This document shows, in pieces, positions 1 through 8,915 of a stretch of 64,000 nt of DNA. The notes under the pieces were generated by a model. It ran no database searches and was not told the origin of the DNA. It saw only the letters and a program-made list of their open reading frames with translations. Source of the DNA: Flavobacterium sp. IMCC34852 (GTDB lineage: Bacteria; Bacteroidota; Bacteroidia; Flavobacteriales; Flavobacteriaceae); the NCBI RefSeq assembly GCF_030643905.1, contig NZ_CP121446.1, forward strand, positions 2,834,001 through 2,898,000. Direction: 5' to 3'. Each line of letters opens with the position of its first letter. Position 1 is the stretch's first letter. A program made the translations under genes and the position numbers.

Positions 1-1
1 A

Positions 2-346
2 ACCGATTTATACAACCCCAATATCGTTCGCTCCAGTGTAGGCTGCTTATTCACCAATCAAATAGCGACCGCATCCACCGAAGAAGTAATTTCGTATTTA
101 GTTAAAAATAATATCCGTTTTTACAGTGCAACTTTACAAAATTCCACCGCATACCATACCCAAAACTACACCCTACCTACCGCATTGGTCGTTGGCACAG
201 AAGCCACCGGATTATCCCAACTTTGGCGAGACAAAGCCACGCAAAATATCATTATCCCGATGCAAGGCGAAATCGACAGCATGAACGTTTCGGTAGCCGC
301 GGCAATTTTGATTTTTGAAGCCAAACGCCAAAGAGGATTTAAGTAA
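2..346 (+). CDS. TrmH/SpoU-family RNA 2'-O-methyltransferase, C-terminal part
   Basis: The frame is open from base 2 to the TAA at 344-346 (114 codons); the 5' end lies outside the window. The three conserved SPOUT motifs of the SpoU/TrmH family are visible: NPNIVRSSVG near the start, VVGTEATGLS in the middle, and IPMQGEIDSMNVSVAAAI at the end. Together they form the knotted S-adenosylmethionine site that methylates a ribose 2'-OH in tRNA or rRNA. The target RNA cannot be told from this fragment. The next gene begins 16 bases downstream on the same strand. Confidence 0.9.
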   Translation, partial: TDLYNPNIVRSSVGCLFTNQIATASTEEVISYLVKNNIRFYSATLQNSTAYHTQNYTLPTALVVGTEATGLSQLWRDKATQNIIIPMQGEIDSMNVSVAAAILIFEAKRQRGFK

Positions 347-362
347 TTATAAATAATGAATT

Positions 363-1931
363 ATGACACGAACGAAAGTGAATTGGCGAAGCAATTTTAA
401 ATTATCATGGCTAGTTCTATTGGCTAGTTTCTCATTAAATGCCCAAATAACAGAAAAAGAAGTCGATGTTTTAGTGGAAAACACCCTTAAAACCTTTAAT
501 GTTCCCGGCATTGCTGTGGGCATTGTCAAAGATGGAAAATTGGTTTTTGCCAAAGGTTATGGTGTGGCCAACATCAAAACCCAACAAAAAGTAGATGCCA
601 ATACCTTGTTCGGCATAGCTTCAAATAGTAAAGCGTTTACCGCTTCGGCTTTGGCTATTTTGGTAGATGAAGGCAAAATTAATTGGGATGACAAGGTGAA
701 AAAATACTTGCCGGAGTTTAAAATGTACGATGACTATGTAACCAATGAATTCACTATTCGCGACTTATTGACCCACAAAAGCGGACTCGGATTAGGCGCA
801 GGAGATTTAATGATTTGGCCCGATGGTCATGATTTTACACCCAAAGACATTGTCAAAAACATCCAATATTTGAAACCCGTTTCCGGTTTCAGAACTAAAT
901 ACGATTACGACAATTTGCTCTACGTAATTGCGGGTGAAGTGATCGAGAAAGTTTCAGGTAAAACATGGTGTGATTTTGTGGAAGAAAGACTAATGAAACC
1001 TATTGGCATGAACAAAAGCGCCGCTTCTTGGTCGAGATTAAAAGACACTACCAACGTAATCGTTCCGCATGTACCAACCAACGGCAAACTCGAAATTGTA
1101 CCCAGATATACCAACGCTATTTTTGACGCCGCAGCCGGATTGTATGCTTCCGTAAATGACTTGAGCAACTGGTTGATTGTGCAAATGAACAAAGGAAAAT
1201 ATGGCGAAAACCAACAACTTTTCAGTGAAAAACAATGGAAAGAAATGTGGACTTCTCAAACCATTTTACCATTACCCAATGCCTATCCATACACTTCAAA
1301 TTTTAGGAATTACGGCTTAGGTTGGCGCTTGGAAGACATCAATGGCCATTTACAAGTCTCGCACACCGGCGGATTAGACGGAATCGTTACCCAAACCATC
1401 ATGATTCCCGATGTCAAATTAGGGATTATTGTGCTCACTAACCAACAAAACGGCGCAGCTTTTACAGTGATTTCCAATACCATTAAGGACAGTTATTTGG
1501 GCTTGCCAAAATTTGATCACTTGGCCTATTTTGGTGAGGAAAGAAGGGCAAAAGAAGACAATGCGGATAAAATCACAGAAGAAGTTTGGAAAGTCGTTGA
1601 CCAAAATCTAAAACAAAAAATTAAAATCGACTTCAAAAAATATATCGGAACCTATAACGATAAATGGTTTGGCGAAGTGACTATTTATGAAAAGAAAGGC
1701 AAATTATACTTTGCCTCTACCCGTTCCAAAAGATTAGTCGGTGAAATTTTCTTTTACCAAAACCAAAATTTTGTAGTGAAATGGAATGTTCGAAGTTTCA
1801 ATGCCGATTCACATATTTTCTTTGATTTAGACACCAACGGCAATGCCAATCACTTTACTATGAACGCTATTTCTCCTATGACCGATTTCAGCTATGACTT
1901 CCACGATTTGGATTTTAACAAAGTGAAATAA
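363..1931 (+). CDS. Secreted serine hydrolase, class C beta-lactamase/PBP fold
   Basis: A 522-residue protein with an N-terminal hydrophobic export signal ending near NAQ (residues 26-28). It has the serine beta-lactamase-like catalytic set: SxxK as SNSK (S87, K90), YxN as YDN (Y182, N184) and an HTGG box (334-337) in place of KTG. The last 100 or so residues resemble the DUF3471-type C-terminal domain often attached to these enzymes. The family covers esterases, D-amino-acid peptidases and penicillin-binding-protein relatives. Substrate is unknown, and nothing here argues for antibiotic resistance. It is probably periplasmic and lies 16 bases after the methyltransferase gene. Confidence 0.9.
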   Translation: MTRTKVNWRSNFKLSWLVLLASFSLNAQITEKEVDVLVENTLKTFNVPGIAVGIVKDGKLVFAKGYGVANIKTQQKVDANTLFGIASNSKAFTASALAILVDEGKINWDDKVKKYLPEFKMYDDYVTNEFTIRDLLTHKSGLGLGAGDLMIWPDGHDFTPKDIVKNIQYLKPVSGFRTKYDYDNLLYVIAGEVIEKVSGKTWCDFVEERLMKPIGMNKSAASWSRLKDTTNVIVPHVPTNGKLEIVPRYTNAIFDAAAGLYASVNDLSNWLIVQMNKGKYGENQQLFSEKQWKEMWTSQTILPLPNAYPYTSNFRNYGLGWRLEDINGHLQVSHTGGLDGIVTQTIMIPDVKLGIIVLTNQQNGAAFTVISNTIKDSYLGLPKFDHLAYFGEERRAKEDNADKITEEVWKVVDQNLKQKIKIDFKKYIGTYNDKWFGEVTIYEKKGKLYFASTRSKRLVGEIFFYQNQNFVVKWNVRSFNADSHIFFDLDTNGNANHFTMNAISPMTDFSYDFHDLDFNKVK

Positions 1932-1983
1932 GCAACTATTTTAAACATGAATTCCTAAAACAAATTAATTTGGAATTTTATTA

Positions 1984-2014
1984 TTGGAATTTAAATCAAT
2001 ATTGCTTATTTTTA
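1984..2014 (+). promoter_or_regulatory. Putative Bacteroidota promoter for rel
   Basis: TTG at 1984-1986 and TATTTTTA at 2007-2014, separated by 20 bases, resemble the Bacteroidota -33 (TTTG) and -7 (TAnnTTTG) elements with one mismatch. Transcription would begin around 2020, upstream of the ATG at 2034. Confidence 0.35.
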
Positions 2015-2033
2015 GGAATTGAATGAAATTGCT

Positions 2034-4253
2034 ATGATTGAAATTGATTTAGAAGAAGAAAAAAAAGCTATTGCCCGAGAATACAAAGAATTACTTCGCA
2101 TAAGTTACCAAACGCTTACTGATTCAGACAAAAAATTAATTAGAAAAGCCTTTGATGTGGCGGTTGATGCGCACAAAGACCAACGTCGAAAATCGGGAGA
2201 AGCTTATATTTTCCATCCGATAGGCGTGGCCAAAATTGTAGCTTCCGAAATTGGATTGGGCGCTACCAGTATTGCGGCGGCCTTGATGCACGACGTGGTG
2301 GAAGATACCGACGTCACTTTAGAAGACATCGAAAAAATGTTCAATCCTAAGATTGCGCATTTGGTAGAAGGTTTGACTAAGATTTCCCAAGTCAAAAAAG
2401 ACATGAACATCTCTATGCAAGCGGAGAACTTCCGTAAAATGCTGTTGACTTTAAATGACGATGTTCGGGTGATTCTAATCAAAATTGCCGACCGTTTGCA
2501 CAACATGCAAACCATGGATTCCATGCCTGATTACAAACAGGTCAAAATCGCCTCCGAAACGTTATACATTTACGCCCCGCTTGCCCATCGTTTAGGCTTG
2601 TACAACATCAAAACCAAACTCGAAGATTTAGGCTTAAAATATACCGAACCCGATGTTTACCAAGACATCGTCAGCAAAATCAAGGAAACCAAAGAGGAAC
2701 AAGATGCTTACATCAAAACCATTTCAGATGTACTGAAAAAATCTTTGAATGAAGAAGGTGTGGAATACACTATGAAAGGCCGACCAAAGTCCATCTACTC
2801 CATTCGCCGTAAAATGGCGGCACAAAATGTGACTTTTGACGAAGTATACGACAAGTTTGCCTTGAGAATTATTTACAAATCCAATTTACACGACGAGAAA
2901 TTCCTGGCTTGGAAAATCTATTCCATAGTGACCGATCATTACCGTCCGAGTCCGAGTCGTTTGCGCGATTGGATTTCGTCTCCCAAATCTACCGGATACG
3001 AAGCGTTACACATTACGGTTATGGGACCCAAAGGTCGTTGGGTAGAAATTCAGGTACGAAGTGAACGCATGGATGAAATTGCGGAAAAAGGATACGCAGC
3101 ACATTACAAATACAAACAAGGCGCTACCGAAGAAAGCGGTTTAGACACTTGGCTCAACTTGTTAAAAGAAGCCTTGGAAAGTTCGGAAACCAATGCGGTC
3201 GACTTTGTAGAAGATTTCAAAATGAATTTGTATGCCAAAGAAATCTTTGTCTTTACGCCTAAAGGAGAAATCAAATCTTTACCCAAAGGTGCTACTTCAC
3301 TCGATTTTGCCTTTAGCATTCACTCCGAAATCGGAATCAAAACCCGAGGAACCCGTGTCAATGGAAAACTAGTACCGCTGAACCACGAATTGAAAAGCGG
3401 TGACCAAATTGAAGTGATAACCTCTATCCATCAAAAACCAACAATTAACTGGTTGGATTATGTAACCACTTCTCGAGCCAAAAATAAAATCAGAAACGTA
3501 CTCAACGAAGACACCAAGAAAATTGCCGAAGACGGTCGAGAACTACTGACCCGAAAAATGAAACATTTAAAGATTACTTTGAGTGAATCGGTAGTCAATG
3601 AATTGGTGAATTTCTTCAGTCTTAAAACCAGTTTAGACTTGTTTTACCGCGTGGGAATCGGCTCGATTGAAAATCAACAACTGAAAGATTTCGCAGCGCA
3701 AAAAAGCAATACCTTGATGAATTTCTTCAAGAACAAAATCAAGCGCTCCCCAAGTACCCGACCGGATGAAATCAACAAACAAGAACTCAGCAAGAACTTT
3801 GACATGCTGGTTTTTGGTACCGAACAGGACAAATTAGATTATAAATTGTCTTCGTGCTGTAACCCGATTCCGGGCGATGAAGTATTTGGTTTTATCACCA
3901 TTAATGAAGGCATTAAAGTCCACAAAAAGGATTGTCCGAACGCCATCACGCTACAATCCAACTATGCATACCGCATCATGCAAGCCAAATGGATTGACTC
4001 TTCGCAACAGGAATTCAAAGCCATTTTGAAAATTACCGGTATGGACAGTTTGGGTTTAACCAACGAATTGACCAAAGTCATTTCAAACAACATGCACGTA
4101 AACATCCAAAGCATTTCTCTTAGCGGTGAAGCCGGAATATTTAACGGACAAGTGGCTGTAATTGTGCAAAACAATAACATTTTGAAAAAACTAATCGATA
4201 ATATTAAAAAGATTGACGGAGTAGATAAAGTAACGAGAGTCTATACCAATTGA
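2034..4253 (+). CDS. rel: RelA/SpoT homologue, bifunctional (p)ppGpp synthetase/hydrolase
   Basis: A 739-residue stringent-response enzyme. Domains in order: HD hydrolase (metal-binding HD at H86-D87 within LMHDVVEDTD), a synthetase domain with GRPKSIYSIRRKM and GYEALHITV, a TGS domain (about 380-445), and a C-terminal ACT domain (about 665-739). In the synthetase the charged motif is RLRD (309-312), the basic form linked to bifunctional enzymes rather than the acidic form of synthesis-only RelA. The intact HD motif agrees. I chose ATG 2034 because the in-frame TTG at 2019 would sit at the predicted transcription start, and the MIEIDLE start fits flavobacterial homologues as I remember them. 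Confidence 0.95.
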   Translation: MIEIDLEEEKKAIAREYKELLRISYQTLTDSDKKLIRKAFDVAVDAHKDQRRKSGEAYIFHPIGVAKIVASEIGLGATSIAAALMHDVVEDTDVTLEDIEKMFNPKIAHLVEGLTKISQVKKDMNISMQAENFRKMLLTLNDDVRVILIKIADRLHNMQTMDSMPDYKQVKIASETLYIYAPLAHRLGLYNIKTKLEDLGLKYTEPDVYQDIVSKIKETKEEQDAYIKTISDVLKKSLNEEGVEYTMKGRPKSIYSIRRKMAAQNVTFDEVYDKFALRIIYKSNLHDEKFLAWKIYSIVTDHYRPSPSRLRDWISSPKSTGYEALHITVMGPKGRWVEIQVRSERMDEIAEKGYAAHYKYKQGATEESGLDTWLNLLKEALESSETNAVDFVEDFKMNLYAKEIFVFTPKGEIKSLPKGATSLDFAFSIHSEIGIKTRGTRVNGKLVPLNHELKSGDQIEVITSIHQKPTINWLDYVTTSRAKNKIRNVLNEDTKKIAEDGRELLTRKMKHLKITLSESVVNELVNFFSLKTSLDLFYRVGIGSIENQQLKDFAAQKSNTLMNFFKNKIKRSPSTRPDEINKQELSKNFDMLVFGTEQDKLDYKLSSCCNPIPGDEVFGFITINEGIKVHKKDCPNAITLQSNYAYRIMQAKWIDSSQQEFKAILKITGMDSLGLTNELTKVISNNMHVNIQSISLSGEAGIFNGQVAVIVQNNNILKKLIDNIKKIDGVDKVTRVYTN

Positions 4254-4323
4254 GTTGGGAGTTAGAAGTTGGGAGTAAAAAACTTGAAACTGAAACCTGA
4301 AACTTGAAACTTTGAACCCGAAA
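4253..4323. repeat. Degenerate short direct repeats between rel and the Fur-family gene
   Basis: AGTTGGGAGT occurs at 4253-4262 and again at 4267-4276. A run of GAAACTGAAACCTGAAAC-like words follows to about 4323. The same 10-mer is found at 14994-15003 after rlmH. The tract does not code. Confidence 0.5.
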
Positions 4324-4325
4324 CT

Positions 4326-4355
4326 TTGATACCTTAAACAAAAAAATTACCTTTG
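4326..4355 (+). promoter_or_regulatory. Promoter of the Fur-family gene, giving a near-leaderless mRNA
   Basis: TTG at 4326-4328 and TACCTTTG at 4348-4355, 19 bases apart, match the Bacteroidota -33/-7 consensus. The ATG is at 4360, only four bases past the -7 box, so the transcript should have almost no leader. Confidence 0.55.
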
Positions 4356-4359
4356 CCGC

Positions 4360-4815
4360 ATGACACTAATTGCATCCGATAACATTAAAAACCAAGAGGT
4401 CGTAAAAAATGTATTTACGGTTTATTTGGAAAACAAAGGACACCGCAAAACCCCTGAGCGTTACGCTATTCTTCAGGAGATTTACGATAGTGAAGAGCAT
4501 TTTGACATCGAGAATTTGTATATCAAAATGAAAAACAAAAACTATCGTGTGTCGCGTGCGACTTTATACAATACTATTGAACTTTTATTGGATTGCGGTT
4601 TGGTGCGCAAACACCAATTCGGGCAAAACCAAGCGCATTATGAAAAGTCGTATTTCGACAAGCAACACGACCACATCATCATGACCGATACCGGAGAAGT
4701 GATTGAGTTTTGCGACCCGAGAATACAAACCATCAAACAAACTATCGAAGATATCTTTGGAATTGAAATTCACAACCATTCTTTGTATTTCTACGCGAAC
4801 AAAAAAGAGGAATGA
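4360..4815 (+). CDS. Fur-family metal-responsive transcriptional regulator
   Basis: A 151-residue protein with the Fur winged-helix: [11 protein letters not shown], then the recognition helix region [16 protein letters not shown] dimer/metal domain with [15 protein letters not shown] follows. The position where most Fur proteins carry a zinc-binding CxxC reads TDTG, so the structural zinc site of classical Fur is absent; only one Cys follows (EFCDPR). It could sense iron, another metal or peroxide. It sits between rel and purA on the same strand and has its own promoter-like element. Confidence 0.9.
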   Translation: MTLIASDNIKNQEVVKNVFTVYLENKGHRKTPERYAILQEIYDSEEHFDIENLYIKMKNKNYRVSRATLYNTIELLLDCGLVRKHQFGQNQAHYEKSYFDKQHDHIIMTDTGEVIEFCDPRIQTIKQTIEDIFGIEIHNHSLYFYANKKEE

Positions 4816-4824
4816 TGGTGATTC

Positions 4825-4887
4825 GGTTATTTGGTAATTCGGTAATTCGTTATCAGAAGGTTCAAATAACCAAATCAACAAATAACC
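4825..4887. repeat. AT-rich inverted/direct repeat between the Fur-family gene and purA
   Basis: GGTTATTTG at 4825-4833 is complementary to CAAATAACC at 4863-4871 and to a second copy at 4879-4887. GTAATTCG-like words are repeated inside the loop. It may form a weak hairpin, but no clear T-run follows a stable stem. Confidence 0.4.
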
Positions 4888-4914
4888 AAATTAACAACAC
4901 ATATAACTACATAA

Positions 4915-6198
<1,284 letters not shown>

Positions 6199-6210
6199 TA
6201 GTTTAAATTA

Positions 6211-6241
6211 GACCTGACAGGTTTTAAAAACCTGTCAGGTC
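6211..6241. repeat. Perfect 31-base palindrome after purA
   Basis: GACCTGACAGGTTTT at 6211-6225 is followed by one A and then by its exact reverse complement (6227-6241), a 15-bp stem with a one-base centre. It starts 12 bases after the purA stop and could act in termination or be a dispersed palindromic element. Confidence 0.75.
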
Positions 6242-6247
6242 TCCAAA

Positions 6248-6292
6248 ACAAACCCTTTCAGTCCCGAAGCCTCGGGAGAGAGGGTTTTTCTT
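6248..6292 (+). terminator. Rho-independent terminator downstream of purA
   Basis: The outer stem AAACCCTTTC pairs with GAGAGGGTTT, and an inner stem TCCCGA/TCGGGA closes on the loop AGCC. A TTTTTCTTTT tract follows. It lies just beyond the perfect palindrome. Confidence 0.65.
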
Positions 6293-6428
6293 TTGACATT
6301 ATTTGCAGTGCTTTTTTGTATATTCGCTCAAATGAAAAAAGTTTGGGTCAAAACAGTCATAATATCATAACTGCACATAACCTGAACTTACAACAATCAC
6401 ATGGTTTAACTATTTTAATAAAAAATTA

Positions 6429-6818
6429 ATGTTTACCGTAGAACAAATCAAAACAGCTCATGCCAAAGTTAAATCGGGTGCCGATTTTCCTTCTTACATA
6501 AAAGAGATTAAACAACTTGGGGTTACCCATTATGAAGCCTATGTAGCTGATGGTCATATTGACTATCACGGTGCCAATAATTATACAGCCAAAGTACCTG
6601 AAAAGTATAATGCCTTGACCATTGCAGAGGACGTTAATACGAAAGAATTTAAAGCGGAATTAAAAGCACACCAACAAGGAAAAACCGATTATTTAACCTT
6701 TATTAAAATGTGCGCGGTAACCGGAATAGAAAAATGGAAAATCTGCATGGATAAAATGACCTGTACCTATTTTGACAAAAGGGGAAACGAAATTTTGACA
6801 GAAGAAATTCCACAATAA
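6429..6818 (+). CDS. DUF1398 (YbcV-like) family protein
   Basis: A 129-residue soluble protein with no signal peptide. It resembles the DUF1398 family, which includes E. coli YbcV: an N-terminal helix followed by GVTHYEAYVADGHIDYHG and a late WKICMDKMTCTYFD segment. Function is unknown. It is a single-gene unit between the purA terminator and a bidirectional terminator shared with the amylase gene. The start is the first ATG after an AT-rich stretch. Confidence 0.8.
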   Translation: MFTVEQIKTAHAKVKSGADFPSYIKEIKQLGVTHYEAYVADGHIDYHGANNYTAKVPEKYNALTIAEDVNTKEFKAELKAHQQGKTDYLTFIKMCAVTGIEKWKICMDKMTCTYFDKRGNEILTEEIPQ

Positions 6819-6864
6819 AAATCATCCTCTCTGAGTTTTCAGAATAAAAACACCTCTCCAATAA

Positions 6865-6891
6865 AAAACCCCTTTCATGGAAAGGGGTTTT
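6865..6891. terminator. Bidirectional terminator between the DUF1398 and amylase genes
   Basis: AAAACCCCTTTC and GAAAGGGGTTTT form a 12-bp perfect stem on a three-base loop, with A-runs before and T-runs after it. It can end transcription of both convergent genes. Confidence 0.8.
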
Positions 6892-6896
6892 ATTTT

Positions 6897-8777
6897 TTAG
6901 TATTCTAATTTAAAAATAAACGATTCACTTGGTTTTATGGTCATCTTTATCAAACCTGCTCCATTCTCAATTCGCATGGTTACCATTTTGCCGTACAATT
7001 GGTCTTTTAGTTGGTAATCACCGCCTTTTAATTGCCATTTGGTGATAATATCTGCCGGTACTTTCAGCAATATGGTGCTTGAAGTTACCCACGAAAAATT
7101 GGCCACTATAATCAGTTTCTCGGCATCAGTGTAACGCACGTAGGAGTATAATCCCGGGTCGTAATTGGCGGTTTCGTTTCGGTTAATGGTTTGTATTTCC
7201 TGGAACTTACCGGTCATAGCATCACTGCGCAAGGTAAAGTTCAACAAGCGGGAATAAAAATCGCGAAGTTCTTTTTCTTTTGGGGTTAATTGGCCACCAT
7301 CAAATAAACCACCATTCATCCAGCGTTGGTGATTGGGCACGCCCACATAATCAAAAATACTGGTGCGGGAACGTTTCCCAAAACCGGCATCTTCATTTCC
7401 GGCCTCGCCTACTTCTTGTCCGAAATAAATCATCGTTGGCGAAGAACTAATCGTAGCCGAAACCACCATTAGCGGTTTTCCCTTTTCGGGCGTACCGGCA
7501 AACTCCGGACTGGCCAATCGTTGTTCATCATGGTTATCTAAAAAGTGTAACATGTGGTGCTCAATATCAGCCATACCTTCCTGAATTTCCGATAAAGGAT
7601 CGGGCATGGCATTGCCTTGAATCACCCCTTTCAAATGGTCATAAGTTTCTACTTTATCATACAAATAATCCATTTTTCCCAACTTAATATAATTGCGATA
7701 CTCTTTCGGATTGTAAACTTCTGCTAATAAAAAAGCATTGGCGTTTCTCATTTTAATTGCAGAATTCATATAACTCCAAAATTCCACCGGAACCATTTCG
7801 GCCATGTCATATCTAAAACCATCAACGCCTTTGTTGATCCAATACAAAGCAATGTCACGGAACTTTTTCCAAGAACTCGGCACGTCTTTGTCTTTCCAAT
7901 ACAAATAATGCTCTTGATAGCCTTTATCTTCATAACCGGAAGGCAATTCAGGAAAATCTTTAGAACCATCGGGTTTGATACCATAATTTACTTTTATGGT
8001 CTCGTACCAATCATTAATATCAGGTTTAGCTTCGCGAGAACCATTGCCTGTCCATTTCGCAGGAAACTCGCTAAACTTACCGTCATTTAAAGGATTGGGT
8101 TCACCATTTAAAGGTTTGTAATCGGGCGAAGTAGGCACTTCAAAAGCTTTTCCCGGAATGTAGTAAAAGTTATTATCACGGGCATATTCGACTGAAGTAT
8201 TATCCTCGGCTCCAAAATCTTTTACGCCTTTCGGATTGGTTAATCCTTTATAATTGCGTGCTATATGATTGGGTACGATATCAATAATTACCTTCAATCC
8301 ATTAGCATGAGAACGTTTAATCAAAGCTTCAAATTCTTGCAAACGCTTGGCCGGGTCAACAGCTAAATCAGGATTTACATTGTAATAATCTTTTACGGCA
8401 TAAGGCGATCCGGCACGGCCTTTTACTACATCGGGATCGTCATTGGAAATACCGTATTTAGTGTAATCTCTAATTACATCGTGGTGCGGCACACCGGTAT
8501 ACCAAATGTGGGTTACGCCCAACTTTTTAATCTCCTGCAAAGCTTTATCGGTAAAATCATTGAACTTCCCAACGCCATTTTCTTCTATAGTTCCCCAGGG
8601 TTTATTAGTGGTATTCTTGTTACCAAACAATCGGGTAAATACTTGGTAAACAACCGCTTTTTTGGGTTGACCAACAACCTCAACTTTTTTATTCATAGTA
8701 ATATTCGGGGTTTTTTGGGCAAAAGTTATACTTCCGGTACAACTCAAAGCCAATAGGATCAATAGTGTTCTTTTCAT
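6897..8777 (-). CDS. Secreted alpha-amylase family (GH13) glycoside hydrolase
   Basis: A 626-residue protein with an export signal ending near TFAQ (18-21). GH13 regions are clear: region I DIVPNH (166-171), region II GFRYDMAE with nucleophile D324, region III LLAEVY with acid/base E353, and region IV FLDNHD with D417. The last 90 or so residues form the usual C-terminal beta-domain. It should cut alpha-1,4 glucans in the periplasm or at the cell surface. No SusC/SusD pair lies nearby, so it is not part of a classical polysaccharide utilization locus here. Confidence 0.93.
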   Translation of the reverse strand: MKRTLLILLALSCTGSITFAQKTPNITMNKKVEVVGQPKKAVVYQVFTRLFGNKNTTNKPWGTIEENGVGKFNDFTDKALQEIKKLGVTHIWYTGVPHHDVIRDYTKYGISNDDPDVVKGRAGSPYAVKDYYNVNPDLAVDPAKRLQEFEALIKRSHANGLKVIIDIVPNHIARNYKGLTNPKGVKDFGAEDNTSVEYARDNNFYYIPGKAFEVPTSPDYKPLNGEPNPLNDGKFSEFPAKWTGNGSREAKPDINDWYETIKVNYGIKPDGSKDFPELPSGYEDKGYQEHYLYWKDKDVPSSWKKFRDIALYWINKGVDGFRYDMAEMVPVEFWSYMNSAIKMRNANAFLLAEVYNPKEYRNYIKLGKMDYLYDKVETYDHLKGVIQGNAMPDPLSEIQEGMADIEHHMLHFLDNHDEQRLASPEFAGTPEKGKPLMVVSATISSSPTMIYFGQEVGEAGNEDAGFGKRSRTSIFDYVGVPNHQRWMNGGLFDGGQLTPKEKELRDFYSRLLNFTLRSDAMTGKFQEIQTINRNETANYDPGLYSYVRYTDAEKLIIVANFSWVTSSTILLKVPADIITKWQLKGGDYQLKDQLYGKMVTMRIENGAGLIKMTIKPSESFIFKLEY

Positions 8778-8816
8778 ATCTTTTTGCTTGTTTTATAAGA
8801 CAACAAGTCATAGTCA

Positions 8817-8824
8817 CAAATATA
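8817..8824 (-). promoter_or_regulatory. -7 promoter element for the amylase gene
   Basis: On the minus strand the sequence reads TATATTTG, a full match to TAnnTTTG, about 40 bases upstream of the amylase ATG. No convincing -33 TTTG was seen at the right spacing. Confidence 0.45.
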
Positions 8825-8871
8825 AAGAAATGATTGAAATATCAGTACTATAAATTATTCTTAATAAATAG

Positions 8872-8899
8872 TTGAGTTGTACCTAATTTCATAAATTTG
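8872..8899 (+). promoter_or_regulatory. Promoter for the OstA/LptA-like gene
   Basis: TTG at 8872-8874 and TAAATTTG at 8892-8899 (17 bases apart) fit the Bacteroidota promoter pattern. The start codon is 17 bases downstream of the -7 box. Confidence 0.45.
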
Positions 8900-8915
8900 C
8901 CCAAAATTCAATCAC

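Noticed and set aside
363..1931. Antibiotic-resistance beta-lactamase
   Set aside because: The catalytic set fits the broad serine-hydrolase family, the third motif is HTGG, and the C-terminal extension is typical of non-resistance members.
2019..2033. TTG start for rel
   Set aside because: It falls at the predicted transcription start and adds residues not expected at the N-terminus.
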